A stretch of DNA of 64,000 nt from Zygnema cylindricum (lineage: Eukaryota > Streptophyta > Zygnematophyceae > Zygnematales > Zygnemataceae). Of the stretch, positions 23,701 through 33,749 are shown one piece after another. The position numbers and the translations under genes are program-made. The stretch is taken from positions 162,498 to 226,497 of the forward strand of contig JBBHKE010001552.1 of NCBI GenBank assembly GCA_037447655.1, written 5' to 3'. The number at the start of each line of letters is the position of its first letter. The first letter of the stretch is position 1. Under the pieces are notes generated by a model. It did not search any database. It was not told where the DNA came from and was given only the letters and a program-made list of their open reading frames with translations.

Positions 23701-24937
23701 GTCTATTTTGTCTTTTCTGTTTTCAATTTGAAATAACCACATCAGGTAAATTTCACGTGATTGATTCCGGATGAGTTTTGGTAAGTTCCCGTGATTTAAG
23801 CTTTGCACAAGGACAATCCGCAGCCATACATAATTAGCATTAAAAATTACAACGGCAAAACCCGAACAGTAAGAAAAAACATACAGAACAAGTGCAAGTT
23901 TTACATTCAAAATCTCTCTCAAAACAGGCAAGAAGGTCAAACAAGACAGAGCAACCCGGTCACGACAACATTGACAATTTAATTATATGTTTGAGACAGG
24001 GTACACACCACGCGACGCAATAGAGGCTCAAATGAAGAGAAGAGCTTTTGCAACGAGTCGAACTTAATTCCATCGATGACTTCCCTGTATGGCGAAAATG
24101 AAATCATTGATCAAATAATCTTACAGGAGAATGACACGTCTGCACGTTTGCACTCACATATTAGAATACTAATTAAATAGTGCTACAGGTGAATCACGTA
24201 GGTAAATGTTTGAACTCACATACTTTTGATTACTGATCAAATAATCTTAAAGGAGAATTACATATCTGAAAGCTTACCCTCACATATAATTGTTGCTAAT
24301 CAAATAATCTTACAGGGAATTATTTACACGGAATTAGCTTAAGTTATCAGCAATTACAGTAATCTTACAGAAAAATGTATGATTCATAAACATTTCTGTA
24401 TATTGACTACGGTTACTCATATTAGCATGAGTAAATTCCACATTTGTAATTCCCTTATAAGTAATCAAAATAAATAATTATGCAGCTTTTCTTTGTTGCA
24501 ACGTCTGTTGCAGTACTATCCTTACTTTGACAGAGCAACGAGTCTCTAAAAAAAAAATGACAATTGAACAAATGTAATCAGAAACAGCCAACCCTACGAT
24601 TCAGATGGGGCATACCAGCTATACCTAAAAATCAACCGAATCATTAAAAAAGAAGTATTAGAAAACCAAACTACAGACGCAAGCAGCAAGATGCCCTATC
24701 ATCCAGTCCACTTTCCCATCCCATCCTTCCCATTTTTGCTTATGTATCTCCTCCTGTATCATCCCCTTTCTCCCAATTTCTCTTCCACCTTCTCGTCCCT
24801 CACGTCCTCTTCTCTCTCACTCCCTTTATCTTTCTGTATACTCTCTCAAGTTCTCTTCCCTCTCCCTCCCTTTCTCGTCATACATTCTCTCTCTACTCAC
24901 TGAGAGAGTTCTGGCCGCAACCGTTTATGGCTGCCAT
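16559..24937 (-). CDS. CBP60: CBP60-family calmodulin-binding transcription factor
   Basis: Exons on the minus strand: 24084-24009, 23620-23544, 23225-23124, 22872-22635, 21918-21750, 21492-21332, 20621-20418, 19962-19251, 18984-18843, 18395-18016, 17115-16559; all these junctions are GT-AG and in phase. Family hallmarks in order: [130 protein letters not shown]. In plants CBP60 proteins bind DNA through the central region and many bind calmodulin; CBP60g and SARD1 control salicylate immunity. The C terminus is unusual: long Gly-rich microsatellite-coded tracts. The 5' end is unresolved: a candidate first exon is 24937-24901 (MAAINGCGQ...) with a GTGAGT donor, and a 20-base micro-exon may lie at 24545-24526, but neither joins in phase as drawn. 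Confidence 0.87.
17650..18010. repeat. diverged minisatellite in the last CBP60 intron
   Basis: About eight copies of a 40-45 bp unit containing TTGAATTCAATATAGTTGAAACTTATTGA. It begins right after the donor of the exon ending at 18016. The other part of this intron (17180-17650) is AT-rich with no recognisable feature. Confidence 0.75.
18090..18300 (-). repeat. coding GGA/GGN microsatellite, CBP60 penultimate exon
   Basis: Four blocks of CTCCTCC (plus strand), each closed by CCTAAAAAGG, encode on the minus strand repeated Gly runs separated by a phrase like V(A/E)SFLGGG. The blocks share 45-60 bp units, so this part of the protein grew by tandem duplication as well as by slippage. The frame is kept throughout. 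Confidence 0.75.
19195..19228. repeat. (TA)n microsatellite
   Basis: Seventeen TA units just beyond the donor (GTGAGC) of the CBP60 exon ending at 19251. The minus-strand open frame that continues through it as IYIYIY is intron, not protein. Confidence 0.9.
19570..19795 (-). repeat. coding (GGA/GGT)n tract giving a poly-Gly domain in CBP60
   Basis: About 225 bases of CTCCTCCTAC-type sequence on plus, read on minus as Gly-rich protein with interspersed Val, Ala and Ile, including a pure run of more than ten Gly. Three frames are open over it. The minus frame is the real one because it continues in frame from the conserved [10 protein letters not shown] region and leads to an in-phase donor. 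Confidence 0.8.
20990..21332 (-). repeat. splice-site echo array: CBP60 donor after the VLDPRRLRK exon
   Basis: The end of the exon plus its 5' splice site (CTTGGATCCGCGGCGTTTACG..., true exon end 21332) recurs diverged with exon-end equivalents at 21226 and 21107, and perhaps once more near 20990. The copies keep AAAG|GT at the junction. Spacing is 106 and 119 bases. Confidence 0.8.
21901..22215 (-). repeat. splice-site echo array: CBP60 acceptor before the EGLGTIGD exon
   Basis: The acceptor and first exon bases (minus strand: TTGTGAACAG|GAGGGTCTG) are present three times: the true exon start at 21918, and copies at 22051 and 22186. Spacing is 133 and 135 bases. Each copy includes the AG and 10-15 bases of exon sequence, plus the CTTTCTGTT(A)T pyrimidine region before it. 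Confidence 0.85.
24100..24345. repeat. diverged 60-bp tandem repeat
   Basis: Three to four copies of a unit with AAATAATCTTACAGG(A)GAAT and ...GCACTCACAT..., in the first CBP60 intron directly upstream (sense) of the exon starting at 24084. Confidence 0.55.
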
Positions 24938-27250
24938 TGCTGCGGCTCCCGACTCCTGTACCTGCTTCCCTTTCCTGCTTATGACCACTCTCCATGATTT
25001 GTATCTCTCTCTCCCTCTCTCTTCCTCTCTATATAGCTGGCGTACGTCTTGTTCGAGTGTATTCCTCCGTACAATGGCCAACATTGGCGAGAAAAGGTTT
25101 TCGAGCGCTGACCTTTTTTTTCCCATTTGAGGGTTAAAGCAGCTTTGCATGGAAGGGAGCCATGCATAAGCTGACGTCCGCCGGGGAAAGCTGGTGAAGA
25201 GGTTCAGCAATACGTATCGTTTTAAAGAAAAAGATATCGCGATATATAAGGGTTCTGCGTTTAAGCACCTTGTCTGCAGCTAAGGGGTTCAGCAGTATGT
25301 ATCGTTTTTGAAAAAACTCGGTATTCAAAATATCGCGATACATAATTTTATGTGTTAGCTCTTTTATTGCCAGTCATTTTAACGCGGCACTTTAATTGGA
25401 GCGTGTGCAAGCAAGGCATGCTCAAAATTGAAATGCTCGCAACCTGGTACGAGGCAAACCAGGGGAGAGGTCCAAGAATTAGTTCATCTGAAGAAACCGT
25501 ATCGCGGAGTACGTCAGATTTTAAGACGGGAGGGTTGCCTCTACCAATGGCATCGACTACAAAGCCCATCATTATTAGCGTTAACAAACCTTAATTTTAT
25601 ATCGGCCTTTTTTGGTCCAGAATCCGAAATTAGTGCTATTAACGTCAGAATAGCATTTATGCTAATTTGGAAACTTAATGTCATCCACTCTATATTATGT
25701 TCGTATAAATAAGCATTGCGTGACACTCCACTTCTACAACGTTAACTGCAGTTCAAATGTCATAGCTGTTAGCCACCCGAAATAGCGTGAAAATCAAGAA
25801 TAAACTTTCACAGTAATAAAAAAGTCTGCTTAACCTAAACCATAAAATATCGTAAAATTACCTAAAATAATGTTGAATCCTAGTCTAATATATAAGTTTA
25901 GTACGATTTCAAACCCACAAATAAGTCACCCGGCAGATGCCGTCAGAATACGACATAATACTTGAAATAGTGGTCATGCCAGCTCAGGTGTAAAGTGCCA
26001 AAATTAGTATTAATGTTTTTCAGAATTTCGACGCACGTACACAAAATAGGGCACTAAATTACGCTAATAGTTCTTTAACGGTAACATTGTTGGGCAATGT
26101 ACATGACTACCCTCATTATCTTTGCACTTCCCTCTCCTATTGTGCTGACATGGTCAGACATCATGGACTCATGAAATAGAGCGATATTCTTTAACCATAA
26201 TATTATGTAGCAAAAGACATCAACATACATACGGTCCTGTTTTTTACTTACAGTTGAAAAAATGTTAAAGATGGATAGCTTCAGGGCAAATTTTAGAGAA
26301 TCAGCACGGGCCGTTAAAAATCCAAAAAAACGTTGCAATGGGAATTGATACATGCCATGCAGCACAGCATTGACAAGAAAGGCTTAACAGCGAGAAATAC
26401 AGGAGTCGACTACACACATGGTTCTTAAACAACCGGCAATAAAGTATTCTGATTATGACACTCAGTCAATGTGGTCACTTCATGTAGATAGTGACTCGAA
26501 GTTTTTAGGCGGCTGACAATTGTTTTTCCAATGAAAGACACTGCAGGTCTGTATCAATTTGCAAAGCATTTCTACACTAAATATCTTTCTCAACAATGCA
26601 AATTTTGAAGACAAATACACCATTAACTCATTTTACCCTCCATATGAGAAGAAAGACTTAAAAAAGTAATGTGACCAACGCAACAGCCTCGTCCTTAACG
26701 AACCTTCAAATTGACACCATGGCAGATATTATTCTTCCATTCAACATAATTCATGCCCTAAAAAAACGTCTACAAATCATGAAAAGAAACTGTAGTTTAC
26801 GAGACCATGATCATAATGAAATTTCCAAGTAACTTAAATCGCTCTACAGGGCCATATAACATGTCTTCCACAACTTCAACTGCCAAAAAGACTATGAAGG
26901 GAAACTCTTTGAGAGAGCGAATCTCTTAAAGGGTCTATTAAAAAGACTTAAAAAACTAATTAAGATTCTCATTTGTTGAGGATGTTTTATTAACAGACCA
27001 ATGTAGTTCAACAACAGGATCATAGCCAGTCAACGCTGTCCTCAGCAATTTAACGGCAATCGAACTGGTCCAGGCCCCCTCTACATTCTCCTTTCCCTCT
27101 CTAATTTCACAGTCATCATCATCATTTATTATTCCTATCCATCAAGAAGCAAAAACATTGCTCGTTTATGTTTTTGATTCTTTGTTTGTTGGTTAGTTTG
27201 TTTGTTTGTCTGTTTGTCTGTTTTGCCCAAAAATTGTTCATTAAACAATT
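24938..27250. other. intergenic region between CBP60 and MED27
   Basis: No protein-like frame was found. A short imperfect repeat of GGTTCAGCA(A/G)TA(C/T)GTATCGTTTT followed by ATATCGCGATA occurs at about 25200-25250 and 25285-25345. The rest is AT-rich with scattered ORFs of no family resemblance. Confidence 0.55.
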
Positions 27251-30200
27251 TCAACTTCGAAGCGGCGCACAAAGTAGGTGATAACATAGCCCGCTGTTAA
27301 CAGGTGGTAATATGTTTTCAGAGCCGGGGCTCTCCGTTTTCAGTGCATTGGACAAAGGGCGAATGAGAGGAGGAAGTAGAGACGCCGTGGGAGGATGTAC
27401 CGCGAGAATACGCTGACATTGACTGCAACATAAAAATAGAAAAAAATAAAGACAACGTGAAATTAGCGGCAATAAAATATACCGCAAAAACACGTTGACA
27501 TTGACTGCACAATGATACAAAATTAAGGCCAAGTGAAACTACACCGCCCATCAATATTAGAGTAAAGAAATTATTAGTCTAAATGTGAAATTATCATTTA
27601 GTGTAGGGGGACATGGCGGATTGTAGCTCAATCCTTTAAATAGTGTTATTAACACTACAATTTTCAGCCAAAAAAAAGAAGCGACCAAATTAGTAGTATT
27701 AACTCGAATAGCGATGGGTAGTGTAGAGACAGTACAATGCACAAAAAGTTACAATTTTAAAAGAATGTAGATGTCAAATTTTATAATGTTATACTTTATT
27801 ATTTTACAATATGTTATATAACACATGTTATATAGCCAATACCAGCTAACGTACATGATATTGTGGAAAGTCCCTCGTCATGCGACTGAATCTTGTGACC
27901 TCCTAAGCACTAAAACATTAGATAATAATTTGAATAGAATGCAAAAGAAATAAAAAATGAAATAAAAATTGAGAGTAGGACAAGATACCTGCAAGGTTCA
28001 CTGAATAATGTCCGATATGAAGAAAGCCAAACCTGAAAACACCAATAAAGAAATCGACAAAAAAATCAAAATTGCATGTCAGATTAATCACAAGCTTAAA
28101 ACAGCCCTATTTTAATATCCTCCAAGAGCTCAAAGCCTATAATTTAACTGGTAACGGAAAACTAAAGATTGGCAACGGCATAGGTGGGACAGAGGAGTGC
28201 AATTACAGAAGCCTCAAACAGATAAAAAGGGGAAGACAGATTTTCAGGCTAGATAACTGTTACACCGCCCATCGCTATTAGAGTTGGTAAACAGTTACCA
28301 TTAACACTTTATTAGAATTGACTACACTAAGTTATGGTCTGCAACGTAGCTCATTAAGGGCCACTTACTGAAATACTGTTACTAACACTAATTTGTGATT
28401 TTGGGTAAAAGAAAAACTCACTCGAATTAAAATGATTAACTCTAACAGCAACAAGTAGTGTACTGCGTCGAAGGACAGAAGGGGAACAGAGAGCTGAACA
28501 ATTACAACTTGCATTTGAACTGAAATAATGGCTCATTAACTGTATCCACTGCATAACCACAGCATCTGGTTGTGCACCATTGTATCTCCCACACCAACAG
28601 CATGTTTACACAAAACCCACCAGGAAATTCTCAAGTGCTGCGGACCCCATTGTCTGGTGGAGCACATGGTCAGCTTGTCCCTGCACAGCAAAAAAAAGGG
28701 AATATCTTCTCTCAACAAGCTACGAACCTTTAAAAGCATGGTGCGGGAAGGTACACCATCCATTGCTATTAGAGTTACAGCCAATTGCTATTAGAGTTAC
28801 AGCCAATTGCTATTAGAGTTACAGCCAATTGCTATTAGAGTTAGTGAATTATTAACGTAAACAATTTACTAGAATTGACTCCCCTAAATTGAGTTTTGTC
28901 AAGTGGCTCATTATAGGCTACAACCACTAATTCAATTTTGGATCAAAAAACTTAAGAGTGATTAACTCTAATAGAGATGGGCAGTGTAGCATGAAGAGGC
29001 TCAAGCAGCCCACTTTTCTGTATCTCTCCAATATAAGCATAGTTGTCCTTAACAGATGACTTAAGCTTTCAATACATGAATCCCTGTGCATTCTAGCGAA
29101 CACAGTAGAATAATGGTACATACCGATATGCATCTGAAGGTATAGTGTGCAGATGTGCCCCACGGATGGACATGAGAACCTTCCTGTGTCCGCGAGGCAC
29201 CCAATTATAAGATCCTGTGAATTCTTCTGAGCTGGAAAGCAATAGACTTAGCAGGCCACTCAGTCTATAAAACCTTTAAATTTTCAATCAAACATATCAA
29301 AATTTGGATCTTCAAATTTACAAAATAGGATTCTTTTGAAATCCGAAAACATTCAAAAAGGCTTAGGATTTTTTTTTTTTGAAGCTTAGGGCTTATTCCG
29401 GATTTCCCGTACCTCATGTGCAGCAAATACTGTAACTGCATCTGGACGAGCACTGCCAGCTGGCACAAGAGATATGGCAGCTCTGAGGACACCTGGCAAA
29501 ACGGCCTCAACCACTCCAGGAGCATCCCAACCGTCTTTACCATCTTGCTCTCCTCCATAACCTAATCCATCCTCTAATTTGGTACCATTCATAGCCTCAC
29601 CTGGCTCCAATTTCACCGCCCCAAACTGTGGACTGTCTGAACCTCCTACTCCTCCAATAGACATTCTGGTTTTCCCTCTTAAGCTAGGCTCTGACTGTTG
29701 TCTACCAGAACCTTCTCCCGACTGTTGAGACAGTGATCCAGTTCCCATCAATAAGGGACTTCCTGACCTTGAATTTTTCCCGCTTGCTTTCACCGGTTGA
29801 GTCGGATCTCCTGACAAAGACAATGAGTAATCTGCCCAGGAAGACCGAGAAAAAACTGAAAGGGAAAATTCTGGCACCATCTTCCGTACTCTTTCCAAAA
29901 CAACAAGGAGTGGACCAAACCGATGATCCACATTCTCACCGTTCTGCTTAACCGGTCCTTCCCCTAAACTGGGACTATGTACCCCCTCCTTCTTTACTAC
30001 ACTAGCTATACCAGGCATCCGCCAACTAGTATCTCCCTCCAGCGGCCCTTGAGACTCCCCAGCCTTTATTCTCTTCACAGGACTCGCAAAAGATGGTCCA
30101 TCCCCGGGACTTCGTGGTCGCTTGGTAGGACGATGAGGGAAGGTTTGTCGATGCTGGCGGTTAAACGCATTCAGCGTCAGGCTGTAGATTACAGATCAGC

Positions 30201-32219
30201 ATTATCATCAAAAATAAACAACAGTCAGCATCATCAATAAATAAAAAACAGATCAAAAACATCATCAATAAATGAACAATATATCAGCAGTCTAATCAAA
30301 AAATGAACGCCAGATCACAATTATCATCAATACATGAACAACAGGTCAGCATTATCATCAATGAATGAACAACATATCAAAATTGTCATCAATAAAAGAA
30401 CAAAAAAAAACTAAAAAAAATCCATTACCTGTTGCCGGATTGCAGTTAGTTTGCCAGACAAGTCAGTCAGGCAAAAGATCCAAACATGTGAGAAAAAAAA
30501 AATGCATGAGCATTGTAAAGGTGGACAAATACAACCCTCCATTAACCACTGCGAATGATTCACAAAAAGAAGTAACAAAACAAAGCAATCGGACATATGC
30601 AAACACACCTGACGCGGTCAGCGGCACTGCTTGCTGCTTGTGTCATCATATGTCGTCTCCACATATAGGGCAAAAGGACAGAATCGGGACAAACCAAAGG
30701 GGCCATGGAGGCTGCCATGGGACCCCCGAGTCTGACTTCGCGGTCTCCGGAGGGTGCTGCTGAGGGGGAAGCAAATGCTCCAGCTGCTTCAAGCTTTTTC
30801 CCTGCCACAACATTCTGCATAGGCCTTATAGGTTTTTTAGGTTTTTTAAGGCTTCCATAGTTTTTAGGTTTTTTAGGGTTTTCTAGTGCATAGGCCTTTT
30901 AGGATTGCAGGTGAGCTGTAAAATCCACCAGAGCATGTAACCAGCTTTCAACAGCTTTTCACCGGTTTCATATGTTTTATTAAGGTTTTAACACGGGTTT
31001 TTATGTTTTTTGCTACCAGAGCATGTAATCTGCTCTCAGCTGCTGGACAGGTTAACCATACGTGTTCCAAAATGTTTTTTGTTAAATCATTGTTTAAAAA
31101 ATATATATAACTTGTGATTGACCATGCTAGTATCGCGTAAGATAAAAATTATCGGAATAAGAAATTGATGTGAAATTTTTGGCATCTTCTCACTTTTCAT
31201 ATTCAAGAACACAATACAATGTAAGCTGTTATCTCTTTTGTATTGCATATTAAGTGACGAAGTTAAGGTATTTTTGTTGAAATGTGTGACTTCAAACCAT
31301 ACCATAATTGACGAAGGGATCCAACACCGGTAACTTCATGAGACGCATTTTCTTGGTAATCGGAATTTTAAGGACATGTCTCAAAAATTTGGAACCATTA
31401 GTTTTCTAGGTTCTCTAGCTTTTTTAGGGTTTTTACAATTTTGAAGATTTTAGGGTTTCTGCCACCAGAGGATGTAACCTGCTCTGAGCTGCTGGACAGG
31501 TTTAAATTTTTTAACATCTTTCAGGATTTCTATAGTTCATTAGAAGATGTGAAGGGGACTGCGGTATGCAGGATGACTGCGGTATGCAGGATGACTGCGG
31601 TATGCAGGATGGCTGCATATTACAAATTTTGGTATCTATTGACGACTGGACTTAAAAGCTTTGATGAGACCACACTTAGTTTCAGATATATTGTAGTGTT
31701 GCAGTTGACGAACTTTATTCTTCATATGGATAACAAAAGCTTTTAGCACATTTAGCCTTATATTGCAGACAATTTGTAAATTCTCTATACTACATAAAGG
31801 AGTAATTTATGTTATAATTTGTCAGTCAAAACTAATCACCTAAGATTTTAGTAAGATGTCCCCACAGCAATAAGGCAGAAACAGTAACACTTAATGCAGA
31901 CCCTAAAAACACTTAATAACAACCTCAACAAATGCTAATAAACTCATACACTGTAACACTTTTGCAGTATGCACTTACCAAGTAGCCTAGCTTGTTGCAA
32001 TACACTCTTAGCCCTTTCCAGCGCAGCTACCACAGCATCACTCGGCTTTTCTCCTCCTGTTTCTCTATCCTTCCGTATACCTGCGCGGATCTGTGTGGCA
32101 TTGCTGACAGCTTCGAGAGAGAATTCGCCGACGGTTCGAGCGTCCACCAGAAGGCGGCTCATCTCGTCCAGCTGAGAGAGAATAGCTGCCAGGCGAGCAG
32201 GAGGACCAGGAGGAGCCAT
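27251..32219 (-). CDS. MED27: Mediator complex subunit 27 (MED27)
   Basis: Exons: 32219-31979, 30801-30609, 30181-29413, then probably one at about 29236-29118, one at about 28672-28623, 28032-27988, and 27427-27251. Plant MED27 signatures: an N-terminal helix LAAILSQLDEMSRLL, then MAPLVCPDSVLLPYMWRR...ASSAADRV, LNAFNRQHRQTFPHRP, a C-terminal VVEAVLPGVLRAAISLVPAGS.RPDAVTVF, the exon VWLSSYRTLFSEPC and a last exon with QCQRILAVHPPTASLLPP. MED27 belongs to the Mediator head/tail connection and links activators to RNA polymerase II. The first three exons join in phase, as do the last two. The exon at 29.2 kb has two open frames (one reading GSYNWVPRG, the other in phase with exon 3) and its junctions remain unsolved. 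The long Ser/Gly-rich insertion (about residues 200-330) is typical of a disordered linker. Confidence 0.85.
27540..27725. mobile_element. TA-flanked MITE in MED27 intron
   Basis: The left end is TACACCGCCCATCAATATTAG. The right end, inverted, is TACACTACCCATCGCTATTCG. TA is at both edges, and the inner AATTAGTGTTATTAACAC-like segment is the family core. It lies between the last two MED27 exons. Confidence 0.75.
28261..28462. mobile_element. TA-flanked MITE in MED27 intron
   Basis: The left end is TACACCGCCCATCGCTATTAG. The right end, inverted, is TACACTACTTGTTGCTGTTAG. About 200 bp, same family as the neighbours at 27540 and 28752. Confidence 0.75.
28752..28988. mobile_element. TA-flanked MITE with amplified left terminus
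   Basis: The left end TACACCATCCATTGCTATTAG is followed by four tandem copies of a 25-27 bp unit, ATTGCTATTAGAGTTACAGCC, so part of the terminal inverted repeat has been multiplied. The right end, inverted, is TACACTGCCCATCTCTATTAG. Confidence 0.75.
31559..31614. repeat. 18-bp tandem repeat, three copies
   Basis: Three units of GACTGCGGTATGCAGGAT in intron 1 of MED27 (sense on minus). The copies are nearly perfect, so the array is young. No function is evident. Confidence 0.85.
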
Positions 32220-32545
32220 GGCCGTAGCTTTCCCAAACCTGCCAGCAGAAAGAAGCTGGAGAGGCTGAGATTCCGGAAATCCCTCAACCAGTTTTTAATC
32301 CTGAATTCCAGACGAGGCCTCTTGCAGCTGTAAAGTTTTAAAAACGGTGTTGTGGTGTGGACTTGGAGAGACGGGCAGGAAGCTGGAATTGGCGAATAGC
32401 TACGCACAGTCTGTAAGCTCGTGTCCGCTGCAAAAAATTCCCCTGTGGGCGGAGTTTCCCCAAAAATATATATATTACAATTATATATATTGAATTATAT
32501 TATGTGTATTGAATGGAATTAACAAATGTTCTATCAAGAGTACGG

Positions 32546-32878
32546 TACAGTACTGTAATGTTTGTACTATCCACACGGCAAAAAAAATTGGGATCGCAAT
32601 ATTTGTACTGTAAAAGCACTTTATTGTAATGCAAGAACAGCCCAAAAGAATCCGTACGAAAATGTACGATACCGGAACACGTATATATGGCCAACCATAT
32701 CCAAAACTCTGTATACGTATACAGACTTTTGGATACGGTTGGCCACGTGGCATCATGCCGGTATCAATTTTTCAGTGTGGACGGACGGTCGATGGGAGAA
32801 CCGGACCGACTAATTTCGGACAAGTCCGTACTCTATTTTGATACGAAGGCCCTTAGGACAGTACATTACTGTACTGTA
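32546..32878. mobile_element. palindromic inverted-repeat element
   Basis: Terminal inverted repeats TACAGTACTGTAATGT (32546) and, inverted, TACAGTACAGTAATGT (ending 32878): 15 of 16 match. At the centre lies a 56-bp near-perfect palindrome (32689-32744, arms beginning GGCCAACC, two mismatches) centred on GTATACGTATAC. No coding frame and no clear target duplication. Confidence 0.65.
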
Positions 32879-33192
32879 GACTGCAGGAACCAGTAATGAA
32901 AAGTAAGTACCCAAAAAAAAAGTACGAAATACTTGGAATTAGTCGGTTTGGTTCGCCTGTCGACGGTCGTCCCACGCTAAGAAAATTAAAACCGGCGCAA
33001 TGCGACCTGGTTAACCATATCAAAAACTCTGTAACCTGTTGCCGATATCTCCGCTCGTTGTCAGAGATGGCGTTAACGACAGTCCGTACGGACTCAGAAT
33101 TTTTCACGGGGTTGGGGGTAACACCCCTGAAAGCGTAGAAGCTGCCCTGAAAGTGTACTTTTTCATACGGCTTTTCTCTCAGGGTATCCAAC

Positions 33193-33395
33193 TACACCGC
33201 CAATCGTTATTAGCGTTAAGAAATTATTAGGGTAAAGAAAAAATAAGCGTCATTCATTCTAATTTAGTGCCAGGAGAGGTGGCAGATTATGGTCCACGTC
33301 CTTAAATAGTCTAGTTTATTCTATTTAAGGTATCAATATCAAAATTTAGGGGCGCCGATATAGAGTTCATAACTCTAATAACGATTCGCGGTGTA
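33193..33395. mobile_element. TA-flanked MITE, 203 bp
   Basis: The left end is TACACCGCCAATCGTTATTAG and the right end, inverted, is TACACCGCGAATCGTTATTAG. These near-identical 21-bp termini make this one of the best-preserved copies in the window. The interior has AATTTAGTGCCAGGAG and GGTCCACGTC. Confidence 0.85.
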
Positions 33396-33424
33396 CCGTA
33401 CAGTACCTGTAATGTACAGGTCAG

Positions 33425-33626
33425 TACACCTTGAATCGTTATTAGCGTATAGAAATTATTAGTGTAAATAAAAAATTAGCATCATTCACTCTAATTTAGT
33501 GCCAGGAGACGTGGCAGATTATGGTCCACGTCTTTAAATAGTGTAGTTTATTCTATTTAATATATCAATGTCAAAATTTTGGGGTGCCGATATAGAGTAC
33601 ATAAGGCTAATAACGATTCACGGTGT
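33425..33626. mobile_element. TA-flanked MITE, 202 bp, adjacent copy
   Basis: Left end TACACCTTGAATCGTTATTAG; right end, inverted, TACACCGTGAATCGTTATTAG. Same orientation and nearly the same interior as the copy 30 bp upstream, so the two form a direct tandem pair in the promoter of the plus-strand gene. Confidence 0.85.
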
Positions 33627-33749
33627 AGCGGTTAGGGGTGTCCACAGAGCAATTCCTTGACTGTTTCACTATTTTGGACGAGAGCAGAAGCCCTGCGTTA
33701 TTCCAATCTCATTGTTGCCTCCAATCCGTCTCTCTTCCTGTCTTCAACG

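Larger units (their letters stand above)
32220..33749. promoter_or_regulatory. divergent promoter region MED27 / plastid-type gene, filled with transposons
   Basis: This 1.5-kb gap separates the divergent starts of MED27 (minus, 32219) and the 361-residue plastid-type gene (plus, 33750). Three inverted-repeat elements occupy it (32546-32878, 33193-33395, 33425-33626). The last ends about 120 bp before the plus-strand ATG. No TATA-like element is convincing. Confidence 0.5.
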
